From Bog-756 sp963839925 (GTDB lineage: Bacteria; Actinomycetota; Acidimicrobiia; Acidimicrobiales; RAAP-2), in contig CAWIWV010000002.1 of NCBI GenBank assembly GCA_963839925.1, positions 372,001 through 436,000 of the forward strand: a DNA stretch of 64,000 bases, given 5' to 3'. Every line of letters starts with the position of its first letter. Within the stretch, counting starts at the first letter, position 1. The notes beneath the pieces were generated by a model. It was not told where the DNA came from. It was given only the letters and a program-made list of their open reading frames with translations, and ran no database searches. This document shows positions 1 to 8,668 of the stretch, piece after piece. The position numbers were made by a program, and so were the translations under genes.

Positions 1-582
1 ATGCGGCGGAGATTCGGGACGTTGATCGTGGTGCTGGCTGCCGTGGCCGGGCTGGCTGGTTGTGCGAAGGCGTCCAGATCCACGACACCCTCCGTTCCGC
101 TCATCGGACCGGGTCACGGCACCGCAACGGTGATCTGGCGATCAGTCCCGACTGGCAGTTCGTCGGGCGCCCCTCCACCCCAGCCCTTTACGGGGACAGT
201 CGGCGGGCACCCGTTGACCGGGGTGGCAACGAGCCCCCTGACTTCAAGTTCTGCTCAACAGTTGCTCAAACCGTCGGGGTCGTTCGGCGAGGTCGAGGTC
301 TTCAAGTACGTGGGAAAGCTCGCCGGGCAGCCCTACGACCTCGGGCTGTACCTGAAGCGACCGGTCACCGTTTCGGGATCGCTCGAGGTGAAGGGGACCT
401 TCGACGGGTCCGCGGTCAGGGGAACGATCGTCCCGAATACAGCGGGATCCACCAATGCGGAATCCGTCCTGGGCACGTTCCATGGAACGATCGGCCGCTG
501 GAACGTATCGGGGACCATCTCCGCATCAACCGGGACCGCCAAGAGAAGGACAGCCAAGGCGATCTACACGGTGACCAGCTGA
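1..582 (+). CDS. Putative lipoprotein, function unknown
   Basis: This 193-residue protein starts on the first base of the window, so a longer upstream start cannot be excluded. The N-terminus has basic residues, a hydrophobic stretch and a lipobox ending LAGC with the lipidated Cys near residue 21, so it is probably a membrane-anchored lipoprotein. After a Ser/Pro-rich linker comes a compact region rich in Gly, Thr and Val that looks like beta structure (residues 60-190). I recognise no enzyme motif. It converges on the membrane-protein gene that follows. Confidence 0.6.
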   Translation: MRRRFGTLIVVLAAVAGLAGCAKASRSTTPSVPLIGPGHGTATVIWRSVPTGSSSGAPPPQPFTGTVGGHPLTGVATSPLTSSSAQQLLKPSGSFGEVEVFKYVGKLAGQPYDLGLYLKRPVTVSGSLEVKGTFDGSAVRGTIVPNTAGSTNAESVLGTFHGTIGRWNVSGTISASTGTAKRRTAKAIYTVTS

Positions 583-623
583 GCGGCGGCTCGTCCAGCC
601 TTGCCTTGTTGCACCGCTTCCCG

Positions 624-638
624 AGGAACGTCGTTCCT
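624..638. terminator. Short inverted repeat between convergent genes
   Basis: The arms AGGAACG and CGTTCCT flank a single T in the 54-bp gap between two convergent genes, and overlap the stop of the minus-strand gene. It could form a small hairpin. There is no U-tract, so terminator function is weak inference. Confidence 0.25.
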
Positions 639-1203
639 AGTCGATGGGGTCGATGCCGAAGAGGGGGACTCTCCAAAAGAGTGGATCGGGTTCCTCTCCC
701 GCGAGTGAACGAACGGTGTGAGTTGTCAGGCGCACGAGGCGGAAGGCACCCATGAACATGAGGATCGCCAAGGGCACCTCGGCAAACGCTGCCGTGATGA
801 TGCTCAGCACGAAATCGTGAGTTGTCGAATCAGTCACGATGTCGAACCACGCATCGACAACCAGCATCGTGCCGCTGACGAGTGCCGTCAGAATCACGAC
901 TTGTCTCCGGCGCCAGGCGGCCCACGCGGTAAATGCCAGGACGAGCAGCAACGCGACGTCGTACCCGACCCATGCCACCGCCCAATGATTCGCAACGTAT
1001 CGATGAGGGAGTGTCAACCCGAGAATCACGATCCACGGAATCAACAGAAGGCACGAGATGATGAGCAGATTGATGATCCGACGCCGCCGTCGACGAAAAG
1101 CATCCGAATCTCGTAAAAGCTCGGTGTTGAAAGCCACAAGCCTTCGCGACAGAGAGATGCGCTCATCTGCCGTCATCGACGCAATATCGCTATCGCTCAA
1201 CAT
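637..1203 (-). CDS. Hypothetical four-helix membrane protein
   Basis: This 188-residue protein has an acidic N-terminal helix, a very basic patch (six consecutive Arg near residue 40), then about four membrane segments (near residues 45-65, 77-95, 100-120 and 132-155). No catalytic or binding motif is visible. The N-terminal stretch (DSDIASMTADERISLSRRL) looks helical and could be cytoplasmic. Its upstream side faces the divergent ATP-grasp gene, and the gap of about 170 bp must hold both promoters. I do not recognise a family. Confidence 0.55.
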   Translation of the reverse strand: MLSDSDIASMTADERISLSRRLVAFNTELLRDSDAFRRRRRRIINLLIISCLLLIPWIVILGLTLPHRYVANHWAVAWVGYDVALLLVLAFTAWAAWRRRQVVILTALVSGTMLVVDAWFDIVTDSTTHDFVLSIITAAFAEVPLAILMFMGAFRLVRLTTHTVRSLAGEEPDPLFWRVPLFGIDPID

Positions 1204-1375
1204 GCGCAGACGACCTCACTTTCAAGAACGAGTTCTTGCGACAAGTCCCAGCGTATAGGGCGTCCGATTCGGCGATTGCTCGTGACGAAACGCCGGGCCG
1301 CTCGGGACTTTCGGCTCTTTGCGGTCGCATCGATCGGGGTCATGCTCACAAGATGGGCCAGAAGGCAATGTACTC

Positions 1376-2591
1376 ATGAAGGTACTTCTGAGCGATGGCT
1401 CCGGTTTGACCGCTCGACAGTCGGCCACCCGTCTCGCCGCGGCAGGCCACACCGTCGAGGTGCTGGCACCTGATCCATGGTGTATCTGCAGGTTCACTCG
1501 CACTGTTCGACGCGTCCATCGTGTCCCCGCCTACGGCAACGATCCCATTGGATGGCTGGAGGTCGCACTCGATATCTACCGCAAAGGTCACTTCGAAGTG
1601 CTCTTCCCGACCCAGGAGCAGGTGGCCGTTCTGTCATGGGCCAACGGCCGGTTGGACGACGCGGGCGTCTCGACGGTGGTCCCGCCCTTCTCGGCGCTGA
1701 CCGCGGTTCAGGACAAGATCTCGGCCTCGGCAACACTCGACCGCCTCGGCATCCCCCAACCGGCCGGCAGCACCGACCCGTCGAACTGGGAGTGCTTCCC
1801 AGCCTTCGTCAAAGAACCGATCGGCACCGCGTCAGGCGGTGTCCGCAGGGTCAACGACCGCGGCGGAACTCGCTGCAGCGACCCGAGGCGAATCGATGCT
1901 CGTCCAGGCCGCGGTCTCCGGTCCCCTCGTGATGTGTCAGTCCGTTTTCGATAGCGGTTCGCTCGTCGCCTTCCACGCGTGCCGTCGAACAGCCGAGGGA
2001 GCCGGCGGAGGCGCGAGTCACAAACTCAGCATGTCGCTACCCGAGGTCAGCCGATGGATGGAACGCCTGGGCAACGCCCTCGGATGGCACGGGGCTCTCT
2101 CGGCCGATGTGATCCTCGGTCCCGACGGTCCGGTGTTCATCGACCTGAACCCGCGGCTGGTGGAGCCAGAGAACGCATACCTCTCGGGCGTGGACCTGGT
2201 CGGGGCAATGATGGAGCTCGCAACCGGAGGCCATCCCGACCGCCAACCCGACGGAAGGGCAGGTGTTGCCACCCACCAGCTCCTTCTGGCCATCCTGGGC
2301 GCGGCAGCCCAAGGAAGGGGTCGTCGAGGCATCGTCGCCGAGCTGGTCCACGCTGCGGGCAGAACCGACGGCTTCCGGTCGAGTCGGGAAGAACTCACAC
2401 CCGTTACCCACGACCCAACTTCCCTTTTGCCGCTGCTCATCGCGGCGCTAGCCACGGTGACGGCTCCCGCGTCTTGGAAGTGGTTCGCCTCCGGCAGTGT
2501 CGCGAACTACGCACTGAGCGCCGACGGATGGCAGCGTCTCCGAACCCTCCCACCCGAGGAGACAGCGATGCGCGAAGTCCGTGGGCCCTGA
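1376..2591 (+). CDS. ATP-grasp family ligase, interrupted by a frameshift
   Basis: Two overlapping reading frames together make one ATP-grasp protein of about 405 residues. The first frame opens at the ATG at 1376 (MKVLLSDGSG), with a Rossmann-like pre-ATP-grasp domain and the start of the ATP-binding domain (FPAFVKEPIGTASGG). It then loses homology. The next frame resumes with ESMLVQAAVSGPLVM and carries the metal-binding motif DLNPRLVEPENA. The break lies within 1835-1862 and is a net +1 or -2 change. The family joins a carboxylate to an amine or thiol using ATP; the substrate cannot be told. An indel error and a real lesion are both possible. Confidence 0.6.
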
Positions 2592-2632
2592 TGGAACGTG
2601 CAGGTGGGTCGGGAGCGATCTGCCACTAGGTT

Positions 2633-3385
2633 TTGCCGGTGCTCAGCCTTGGCGTCGTTGTTGCGTTGTCCGCGATCGTGCTGGCGGCGGCGTTGGTGCA
2701 ACGGGCCGTGGGCTTCGGGTTTGCACTTTTCGCTGTTCCGCTCATGGCCTTTGTGCTGCCCACGAAGAGCGCCGTCGTTGTCGTCTTCTTGATCGGTAGC
2801 GTGACCAGCGCCTGGGTGGCGATGCGCCTGCGTTCGTCGATCGAGTGGCCTACGGTGCGCCGCCTTGGTTCGGGAGCTGTGGTCGGCGCGCCCGTCGGGG
2901 TGGTGATCCTGGCCCTCGTATCACCCAATGTGCTGCGCCTGGTGCTCGGATTGGCAACGTGTGCTGCCGCGGCGTGGATTCTTGTGACCTCACGCCTGAC
3001 CAGTGCAGGTCCGGCGGCCCCGACACCGGTGCGCACGTTCACCGTCGGGCTTGCCAGCGGCATCATCAACACCTCGCTCGCAACCAATGGGCCGCCCCTC
3101 GTTTACGAGCTCCGCCGAAGTGGATTTCGCGACGACCGGTTCCGCGCCACGCTTGCGACGGTGTTCGTCGTGTCGAACGTGATCGGCTTGCCCCTACTTT
3201 CGGTGGCCGGGCTCATCACCGGAACCGATGTGGCTCTCGCCGCGACGACGCTCGTTCCCTGTGTGGTCGGCATCGCGATGGGCGGATGGGTGGGAGCCCG
3301 GATGGAACCCGCGCACTTTGCCTGGTCGGTCGACCTGCTCCTGCTCGCCACCGGGGTGCTGACCGTGGTGAACGCGCTGTCCTGA
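2633..3385 (+). CDS. TauE/SafE family (UPF0721) membrane permease
   Basis: This is a 250-residue protein of about eight hydrophobic segments in two similar halves, as in the TauE/SafE family of sulfite, sulfonate or organic-anion exporters. The family-typical beginning of each half is visible: an N-terminal helix followed by QRAVGFGFALFAVPL, and a second-half repeat around ASGIINTSLATNGPPLV. The TTG at 2633 is used here; the GTG two codons later is equally plausible. The substrate is unknown. It stands alone on its strand. Confidence 0.75.
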   Translation: MPVLSLGVVVALSAIVLAAALVQRAVGFGFALFAVPLMAFVLPTKSAVVVVFLIGSVTSAWVAMRLRSSIEWPTVRRLGSGAVVGAPVGVVILALVSPNVLRLVLGLATCAAAAWILVTSRLTSAGPAAPTPVRTFTVGLASGIINTSLATNGPPLVYELRRSGFRDDRFRATLATVFVVSNVIGLPLLSVAGLITGTDVALAATTLVPCVVGIAMGGWVGARMEPAHFAWSVDLLLLATGVLTVVNALS

Positions 3386-3436
3386 CCTTCCCGTTGCCAT
3401 GGCGCAGCAGAGGACCCGACGATTTTGGCGGACACG

Positions 3437-3724
3437 TCATTCGCCATCGCTCGCCAGCTGCTCCAGCATCTGGACCAGGTCAGCGAACTGCTCGCTTCCG
3501 AGCGAGCTCCGAAAGGTGTCCTCGGTCGCCCGAACTGCCTCGGCGATCGCCTCGGCGGCCTGTCGGCCCTTGGCAGAGAGCACGAGGTCCATCCGCCGGC
3601 GATACCTTCGACGGCCGGATCCAGCTCGTCGAGTATCGACCACGAATCCTCGAACACCCACCGCTCGAGGCCACAGCGTGAAGAACGAACCGGACCGAAG
3701 GCAGTGAATGTCCGCCGGGCCCTG
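3437..3724 (-). pseudogene. Remnant of a MarR-family regulator (C-terminal half only)
   Basis: An open frame with no start codon before the in-frame stop at 3725 encodes what looks like the end of a MarR-type wing and the C-terminal dimerisation helices: RRRMDLVLSAKGRQAAEAI followed by a helix ending in LVQMLEQLASDGE. The DNA-recognition helices that should precede it are absent. The ORF could begin at the GTG at 3661, giving 74 residues. I read it as a truncated, probably non-functional regulator beside the DUF4331 pair. The assignment rests on pattern only. Confidence 0.35.
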
Positions 3725-4051
3725 TCAGCTCCCGCCGAAACAGGTCTCGCTCACGCGTCCCCCCTCGACGGTGAGCTGCAGAACGGGACTGCTCTCGTCA
3801 CCTTTGAGCCGAACCTCGTACTGCCCCTGCCCAAGTCCTGAGAACAGGCCCGCGTGCACCACCTCTTCGGAGAGGTGACGGGCCCGGACTGCCACATGGG
3901 TGCCGTCCCAGACTGCGCCGCAACGGCGGATCTCGAGTTCGCGACCGGCGAGAGACGCCGGGGTTCTGACAATTGCAGCCCCGACGTCACCGCCGATATC
4001 GACGAGGACGCTCCCCTTCTCGCTCGGACCGTCCAGATGATGAGTCTCCAC
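3725..4051 (-). CDS. Conserved hypothetical protein, DUF4331 neighbour
   Basis: This 108-residue protein begins METHHLDGPSEKGSVLVDIG and reads like a small beta-rich domain (a GxxELEIR strand, a VAVRAR strand, a YEVRL strand and a final LTVEGGRV strand). It contains no catalytic motif. It lies 4 bp downstream of the DUF4331 gene on the same strand, so the two are almost certainly one transcript and may be partners. I recall similar small proteins next to DUF4331 genes in other actinobacteria, but cannot verify that here. Confidence 0.6.
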   Translation of the reverse strand: METHHLDGPSEKGSVLVDIGGDVGAAIVRTPASLAGRELEIRRCGAVWDGTHVAVRARHLSEEVVHAGLFSGLGQGQYEVRLKGDESSPVLQLTVEGGRVSETCFGGS

Positions 4052-4055
4052 GGTC

Positions 4056-5552
4056 TTACGGCGCGACCGACACGGGGGTGGCGGACGGGTTCGAGTAGCC
4101 GCTGTAGGGCGTGCCGAGGTACGGAAAGCTGCCGAGATAGTGCTCGGTGCCCTTCGCCGAGAGGTCGCTCCCCCCAGTGGTCAGCCCGAAGTCGACCTCT
4201 CCGGCAGCAGCGTCGGCGGTGAAGGAGGGCACCACGAAGCCCAGCGTCGCTCCCGCCACCGCTCGAAGGGCGATCGTGGCCACATCGTCGAAGACCCGAC
4301 GGCCGTTGGGGAATCCGGCCACGTCGAGTCCGAGCAACCCCAGGCTGTTTGGGCTTGACGCAGGTGGGATCGCCGTGTTCAGCCGCAGCATGTCCGCCTT
4401 GACGCCGGTCCCGCTGTAGTTGGTGAACGTCGGAGCCGGGGTGATGACGCCTGCAGGGATCCCGGTCAGAAAGATCGCCTCGATGTCCGGACGCGCGTTC
4501 TGATTTGCGCTGTTGTACGCCGCCAGTTTGGGGAAGACACCCGGATACAGCGACGGCAGCAGCTGCGGCAGAAGAGGTTGCGCGAAATAGTTGAGGAAAT
4601 GCCCGCCGTCAGCGGTCGGCGACTGCGTGTTCCACGCGTCTTTGTCCCCGATGCCGATCAGCACTTCGTTCGTCAATGGATTGCCGAGCCGCGACACCTG
4701 GGTCCAAGGACCGCTGCCAAAGCCGCCGCCCCATCCGCCCTCACCGTTCCCACACACGCGCACTCGCTGACGACTAGCAGTCGTCCAGACGCCGATCACC
4801 GCGGCGGGGTCGCCAGCACCCGACGGCTTCGACCTCGTGAGTTCTCCGACGGGGATCTGAAGGGCCAACGTGTGCACGTTGACATCGGCTGTCGAGTTGA
4901 CCCCGGGCATCCCGTTCATCAGTCCGGCCATAGGGCCGTTGGCGTGGGCCCCGCCGAATCCGCGTAGGTCACCGAGGTCGAAGAGCGCGCCGAGGTCGAC
5001 GTAGAACCCTTCAGCCCGCTGGCCTGCGAACACGCGAGCCGAGAACGGACCCGCCCCCACCGAGTGAATAGCGGCGCCGGCCAAGGCCGGATAGTTCGGG
5101 GTCGAGAGCGGACCGATGTTGCAAGGAGGGCAGAGCAGGCCCGAGCCCAACACGACCTCGTTCCCGTTCCACCAACGATTTCGCGGCACGTCGATCCGGG
5201 TCACGCTGAAGGTCTGTTGGCGGTTCCAGTTCGAGTTGGGCGAGGGAGGAGTCAACGCCGTGATGGGGCCGTCGTTGTAGAGGAACGACCCCGGCGTGTT
5301 GTTCACTGTCGTGAACCGGAACTGGTAGATGATGTCGGGAAGACCGTCCCCGTTGTTGTCGATGTTGATGGCATAGAGCACGTCATCTGCGAACTCGTAG
5401 AAGTTGGGACCCCCGTCGGGCCCCTCGAGCGGGATGTAGTTCGCGATGAGCGTCACCGTTCCCGGCTGATCCGGGCTCATGAAGGCATACACATCGGTAC
5501 TGTCGGCGACTGGGTCCTTCGAGATTTCGGGTGCTTCGCGGTGTGACGACAC
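4056..5552 (-). CDS. DUF4331 domain-containing protein
   Basis: This 498-residue protein carries the hallmark DUF4331 opening: SSHREAP, then DSTDVYAFMSPD, a GPNFYEF segment and an acidic calcium-loop-like stretch (NIDNNGDGLPDI near residues 90-100). The C-terminal third has the LRLNTAIPP and GFPNGRRVFDDV motifs of the family. The biochemical function is unknown. No signal peptide is visible, although many relatives look extracytoplasmic. The GTG start is supported by a strong GGAGGA site 6 bases upstream. It heads a two-gene operon, and the next gene upstream encodes a Tat-signal protein. Confidence 0.85.
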   Translation of the reverse strand: MSSHREAPEISKDPVADSTDVYAFMSPDQPGTVTLIANYIPLEGPDGGPNFYEFADDVLYAINIDNNGDGLPDIIYQFRFTTVNNTPGSFLYNDGPITALTPPSPNSNWNRQQTFSVTRIDVPRNRWWNGNEVVLGSGLLCPPCNIGPLSTPNYPALAGAAIHSVGAGPFSARVFAGQRAEGFYVDLGALFDLGDLRGFGGAHANGPMAGLMNGMPGVNSTADVNVHTLALQIPVGELTRSKPSGAGDPAAVIGVWTTASRQRVRVCGNGEGGWGGGFGSGPWTQVSRLGNPLTNEVLIGIGDKDAWNTQSPTADGGHFLNYFAQPLLPQLLPSLYPGVFPKLAAYNSANQNARPDIEAIFLTGIPAGVITPAPTFTNYSGTGVKADMLRLNTAIPPASSPNSLGLLGLDVAGFPNGRRVFDDVATIALRAVAGATLGFVVPSFTADAAAGEVDFGLTTGGSDLSAKGTEHYLGSFPYLGTPYSGYSNPSATPVSVAP

Positions 5553-5604
5553 GGTCTTCCTCCTGGTTGGGTGTTTCTCTGATGATTGATGGTTCTTTGA
5601 TCGT

Positions 5605-5955
5605 CTATGACTGTTTGCGGGCAGCGGACATCAAGCCGCGGGCGAGCGCAGGGGAACGGACGACGACCTCGCGCTCTCCCTGAAACAGGCTGATCTCGCC
5701 GGTACTCGGATCCTTCACTTGCGCGACCAACGGCTCGGTGAGCTCGCCGGCCTCATCCGCGGCGCCGCTTAGTTCGTTGTCGACGGCGGGCGTCTCGGTG
5801 GCGGTCGTCGCGAGAAGTGTCGAGACCGGAACACTTCCCGCGACGGCGACCGCCGCAGCGGTGAACGTGCCTCGACGTAGGAAGGTTCGACGGCTGAGGT
5901 CTCCCCGCCACCCTCCAACCTGCGATTCGGTCTCACTGTCCGATTCAGCACTCAT
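5605..5955 (-). CDS. Small twin-arginine-signal protein
   Basis: This 116-residue protein has a clear Tat signal: SRRTFLRRG near residues 21-29, followed by a hydrophobic stretch ending in an Ala-rich cleavage region. The mature part is only about 70 residues (LVAQVKDPSTGEISLFQGE, then REVVVRSPALARGLM) and has no motif I recognise. It sits between the DUF4331 gene and tatC on the same strand, so it is a candidate local Tat substrate. With no signal of its own, DUF4331 could in principle be carried with it; that is speculation. Confidence 0.7.
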   Translation of the reverse strand: MSAESDSETESQVGGWRGDLSRRTFLRRGTFTAAAVAVAGSVPVSTLLATTATETPAVDNELSGAADEAGELTEPLVAQVKDPSTGEISLFQGEREVVVRSPALARGLMSAARKQS

Positions 5956-6059
5956 TGCTGCCCTCCGCTCGGTTCGTTCGGCTCTTATTCGGAACCGTTC
6001 GGCGGTTGGATGTCATCGAGGTGCGGAATTCCCGGAGATTCTCTTGCCTCCTCAACCGG

Positions 6060-6863
6060 CTATCGGCCGAGCGCCTTCCCGACCCCGATCGAAGCGAAGT
6101 AGAACGCGATCAGCGGCAAGGCCAGTGCCAGCATCGAGAACGGATCGGAACTCGGTGTCGCCACTGCCGCGACCACAGTGATGGCAATGACCGCCCAGCG
6201 CCACGACCGCAGAAGCGTGGCGGCTGAGACGACCCGGGCTAGCTCGAGCGAGATGAGCACGACGGGAAACTCGAAGGCCAGTCCGAAGATGGTCATCATC
6301 AAGAGGATCAACCCGAGATAGGGGATCGGGTCGTAGATGGCCTGAAGGTCGGGCCCTCCGGCAGACCTCAAGAACGCCAGTGCATGCGGCAACGTGACAA
6401 ACGCGGTCGCTGCTCCCCCGAGGAAGAGAACGAACGAAGCGGAGACGAAGGGGACGACATACCTGCGCTCTCGAGCTTTGAGCCCGGGGGTGACAAATCG
6501 CCACGTTTGAAAGAGCAGGATGGGCGAAGAGAGCACCAAACCACCGAACAGTGCGATCTTGACTCGCAAGGAGAGCCCATCGAGGGGCGAGGTGACATAG
6601 AGATCGCAGCCCTGTCCGTCGGGACCGACCGAAGAACCCGACGCGCTCGTCGCATGATGAGCGACTCCGCCCTCGACGCTGCAAAGTGGTCGGAGCAAGA
6701 AATGGAGAATCGGCTCATAGGCGACGACGGCGACCATCGCCATGGCGAAAAAGGCGCAAGCCGAGACGATCACACGGTAGCGAAGTTCGCCCAGGTGCTC
6801 CCCGACGCTCATGGCATCGGGGGAGGACTTCTCCGTACGGGCACCGAGCGCAAAGGGACCCAT
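6060..6863 (-). CDS. tatC: Sec-independent protein translocase subunit TatC
   Basis: TatC is the multi-spanning receptor that binds twin-arginine signals in the cytoplasmic membrane. The 267-residue protein shows the family signatures: HLGELRYRVIVS at the N-terminus, a TM segment, TSPLDGLSLRVKIALFGG, FQTWRFVTPGLKARER with the conserved Glu, and FGLAFEFPVV before the last helices. Six membrane spans are visible. It starts 6 bp after the tatB stop, so tatB-tatC are cotranscribed. An insertion of about 20 residues around residue 70 (GGVAHHATSASGSSVGPDG) in the first periplasmic loop is longer than usual. Confidence 0.93.
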   Translation of the reverse strand: MGPFALGARTEKSSPDAMSVGEHLGELRYRVIVSACAFFAMAMVAVVAYEPILHFLLRPLCSVEGGVAHHATSASGSSVGPDGQGCDLYVTSPLDGLSLRVKIALFGGLVLSSPILLFQTWRFVTPGLKARERRYVVPFVSASFVLFLGGAATAFVTLPHALAFLRSAGGPDLQAIYDPIPYLGLILLMMTIFGLAFEFPVVLISLELARVVSAATLLRSWRWAVIAITVVAAVATPSSDPFSMLALALPLIAFYFASIGVGKALGR

Positions 6864-6869
6864 GACGAC

Positions 6870-7284
6870 TCAGTTCCAGGTGGCGTCGCCGACGAGCCGA
6901 CTCTGCCCGTCGGGCCAGATCCGTACGGCATCGGACTCCACGGCGGCGGCGCTCTGGGCACCCTGTTCCGTCTCGGGCCTGACCATTGCAGGAGGATTCC
7001 CCTCGACGTCGGCACCTGAAGGTCCCTCCTGATCGGAGGGAAGGTCGGCACCGAGCCGGTCGAGCAGGGCTGCAGGTGAGCGCACGTAGCTCGCGAGCTC
7101 GCTCGTCGAGGGAAGACCGGGAACCGCTTCGCGTACCTCGGACTCCATTCGTTGGCGGAACTCAGAGAACGACCGCCAGGTCTTCCCAATTTCGACGCGC
7201 GTATTGGGGGAGCTTGTCCGGGCCGAGGACGATGAGCGTCACCACGGCGATGACGAGCACTTTCGAGGGATCAAGATTCAACAT
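6870..7284 (-). CDS. tatB: Twin-arginine translocase subunit TatB, frame-interrupted
   Basis: The ATG at 7284 opens a typical TatB: MLNLDPSKVLVIAVVTLIVL, then the GPDKLPQYARR hinge. The frame then reaches a stop at 7162. The continuation lies in another frame: TWRSFSEFRQRMESEVREA, then a Pro-rich acidic tail ending at 6870. The break lies within 7180-7194, in the sequence CGAAATTGGGAAGACC (minus strand). Restoring one A in each of the two short A runs recreates ARKLGKTWRSF, the expected family sequence. Two lost homopolymer bases therefore fit best. TatB passes substrates from TatC to TatA. Confidence 0.75.
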
Positions 7285-7532
7285 GAGCGGCCTCGCAGCA
7301 CGAAGGGGCCGAGAGGTGGTTCCTCTCGCATCACGATCTATTCGGATCTGCGCGGGGACCCGGATGAAGCCACGCGACGCGGGCACCGTCCCCGAGAACT
7401 TTCGGCTGATCTATGCGCCGGATCATCCAGCGACGGTGCCGCTCCGAATATCAGGTGCTCCGCAACCGCGGATGTGGGACTCGACCGGGCCCCTGGGAGC
7501 CACTACGGCACATCAGAAGTGAAGGGACACTC
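7285..7532. promoter_or_regulatory. Divergent intergenic region, tatB and tatA
   Basis: These 248 bp separate the minus-strand tatBC genes from the plus-strand tatA gene and must hold promoters for both. A purine-rich ribosome site (GAAGGGAC) lies just before tatA. I see no convincing -35/-10 pair, hairpin or RNA. Confidence 0.4.
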
Positions 7533-7763
7533 ATGATCGGTGAGATATTCGGAGTTGACGGAGTGATCGTGGCGATCGTCCTCGTCGTGCTGCTCTTCGG
7601 TGGGGCGGCGATTCCCAAGTTGGCCAGAAATCTCGGATCGGCGAAGAATGAGTTCGAAAAGGGTCTTCAGACGGGAAAGAACGAGGCACCCACCGCGGTA
7701 GCCAACGGTTCGGTCCCCGCCGGCCAGCCTTCCCAGAGCGGAGCAGAAGGCTCGGCGGGTTAG
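7533..7763 (+). CDS. tatA: Twin-arginine translocase subunit TatA
   Basis: This 76-residue protein has the TatA layout: a short periplasmic N-terminus (MIGEIFGVDG), one TM helix (VIVAIVLVVLLFGG), then an amphipathic helix beginning AAIPKLARNLGSAKNEFEKGL and a disordered acidic tail. TatA polymerises to form the transport path. The start is the ATG at 7533, after a GAAGGGAC ribosome site; the longer open frame upstream has no family match. It is transcribed away from tatBC, an unusual split arrangement, and its stop overlaps the convergent oxidoreductase gene by 4 bp. Confidence 0.88.
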   Translation: MIGEIFGVDGVIVAIVLVVLLFGGAAIPKLARNLGSAKNEFEKGLQTGKNEAPTAVANGSVPAGQPSQSGAEGSAG

Positions 7764-8668
7764 TCCACGAACGCAGGCATGACCTCAGCGGCGAACCGTT
7801 CGAGTTGCACGAGTTCAGCCGTTCCAAAACGAAGCGCGATGTGGTCGACACCGGCGACCGAGAGCAACCGAAGATCGGACACGATCTGATCGGGCACACC
7901 CACCAATCTCGGTCGACCGTCCTCGGCTACCCATGAAGGTGGCGCGTACGCGAACTCTGAGCCCGCAGGGGCCTGCTGACGGGGAGCCGGCCACGAGTCC
8001 GGCGAGCGCGTCAACACCCGCGTCGCCTCACCACTGTAAGAGAAGGTGAATGGTTCGCTGAGGCCCGCCGACTCTCGGATGGCGAGGATCTCTTTTCGTG
8101 CTTCCGCGTAGGTTGTGTCCGGCATCCACAACGGGTGCCATCCATCACCGAGGCGCGCGGCTCGTCTCCGGGCGGCCGGACCGTTCCCCCCCACCCACAC
8201 CGGAACTGGTTTCGGAGGCGCAACGACCGAGAAGCCCGCCTGCGGCGTGCGCAGGGATCGTAGGAATGTGTCGGTGACCGCTGCTCTGGACTCGTATGGG
8301 CCGACATCGAGCACCTCGAACTCTCCCCTGAGGTAACCAATCCCGACACCGAGGGTGAGCCGGTCGCCAGCCAGGCGGCCGATGGTGCCGGCCATGGCTG
8401 CCACCAGGAGTGGGTTGCGGTAGGCGGCCACGAGGACGTCGGTTCCGAACCGGAGTCGCTGGGTGATACCGGCGCCCCACGCGGATGTGGCAAGTGGCTC
8501 GAGGAAGGGTGGCCGGAGGTTGACGGCCGCTGCGTAGTCGGGCACGGCAACGTGGTCGGGAAACCAGGCCGACTCGAATCCCAACTCCTCGATGGCGAGC
8601 AGGAACTCGTGCACCATGCTCCCGTCGGCACTCTCACCGTATGTCGGGACGGCGACCCCGAACCTCAT
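7760..8668 (-). CDS. LLM-class flavin/F420-dependent oxidoreductase
   Basis: This 302-residue protein belongs to the bacterial luciferase-like monooxygenase fold. Visible family features are the opening MRFGVAVPTYGE, FESAWFPDHVAVPDYA, LRFGTDVLVAAYRNPLL, the RLTLGVGIGYLRGEFE strand, PVPVWVGGNGPAARRRAARLGDGW and a C-terminal GVDHIALRFG. In actinobacteria such proteins usually use F420; the cofactor is inferred. The start overlaps the stop of the SnoaL-like gene by 4 bp (ATGA), so the two are translationally coupled. The substrate is unknown. Confidence 0.85.
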   Translation of the reverse strand: MRFGVAVPTYGESADGSMVHEFLLAIEELGFESAWFPDHVAVPDYAAAVNLRPPFLEPLATSAWGAGITQRLRFGTDVLVAAYRNPLLVAAMAGTIGRLAGDRLTLGVGIGYLRGEFEVLDVGPYESRAAVTDTFLRSLRTPQAGFSVVAPPKPVPVWVGGNGPAARRRAARLGDGWHPLWMPDTTYAEARKEILAIRESAGLSEPFTFSYSGEATRVLTRSPDSWPAPRQQAPAGSEFAYAPPSWVAEDGRPRLVGVPDQIVSDLRLLSVAGVDHIALRFGTAELVQLERFAAEVMPAFVD

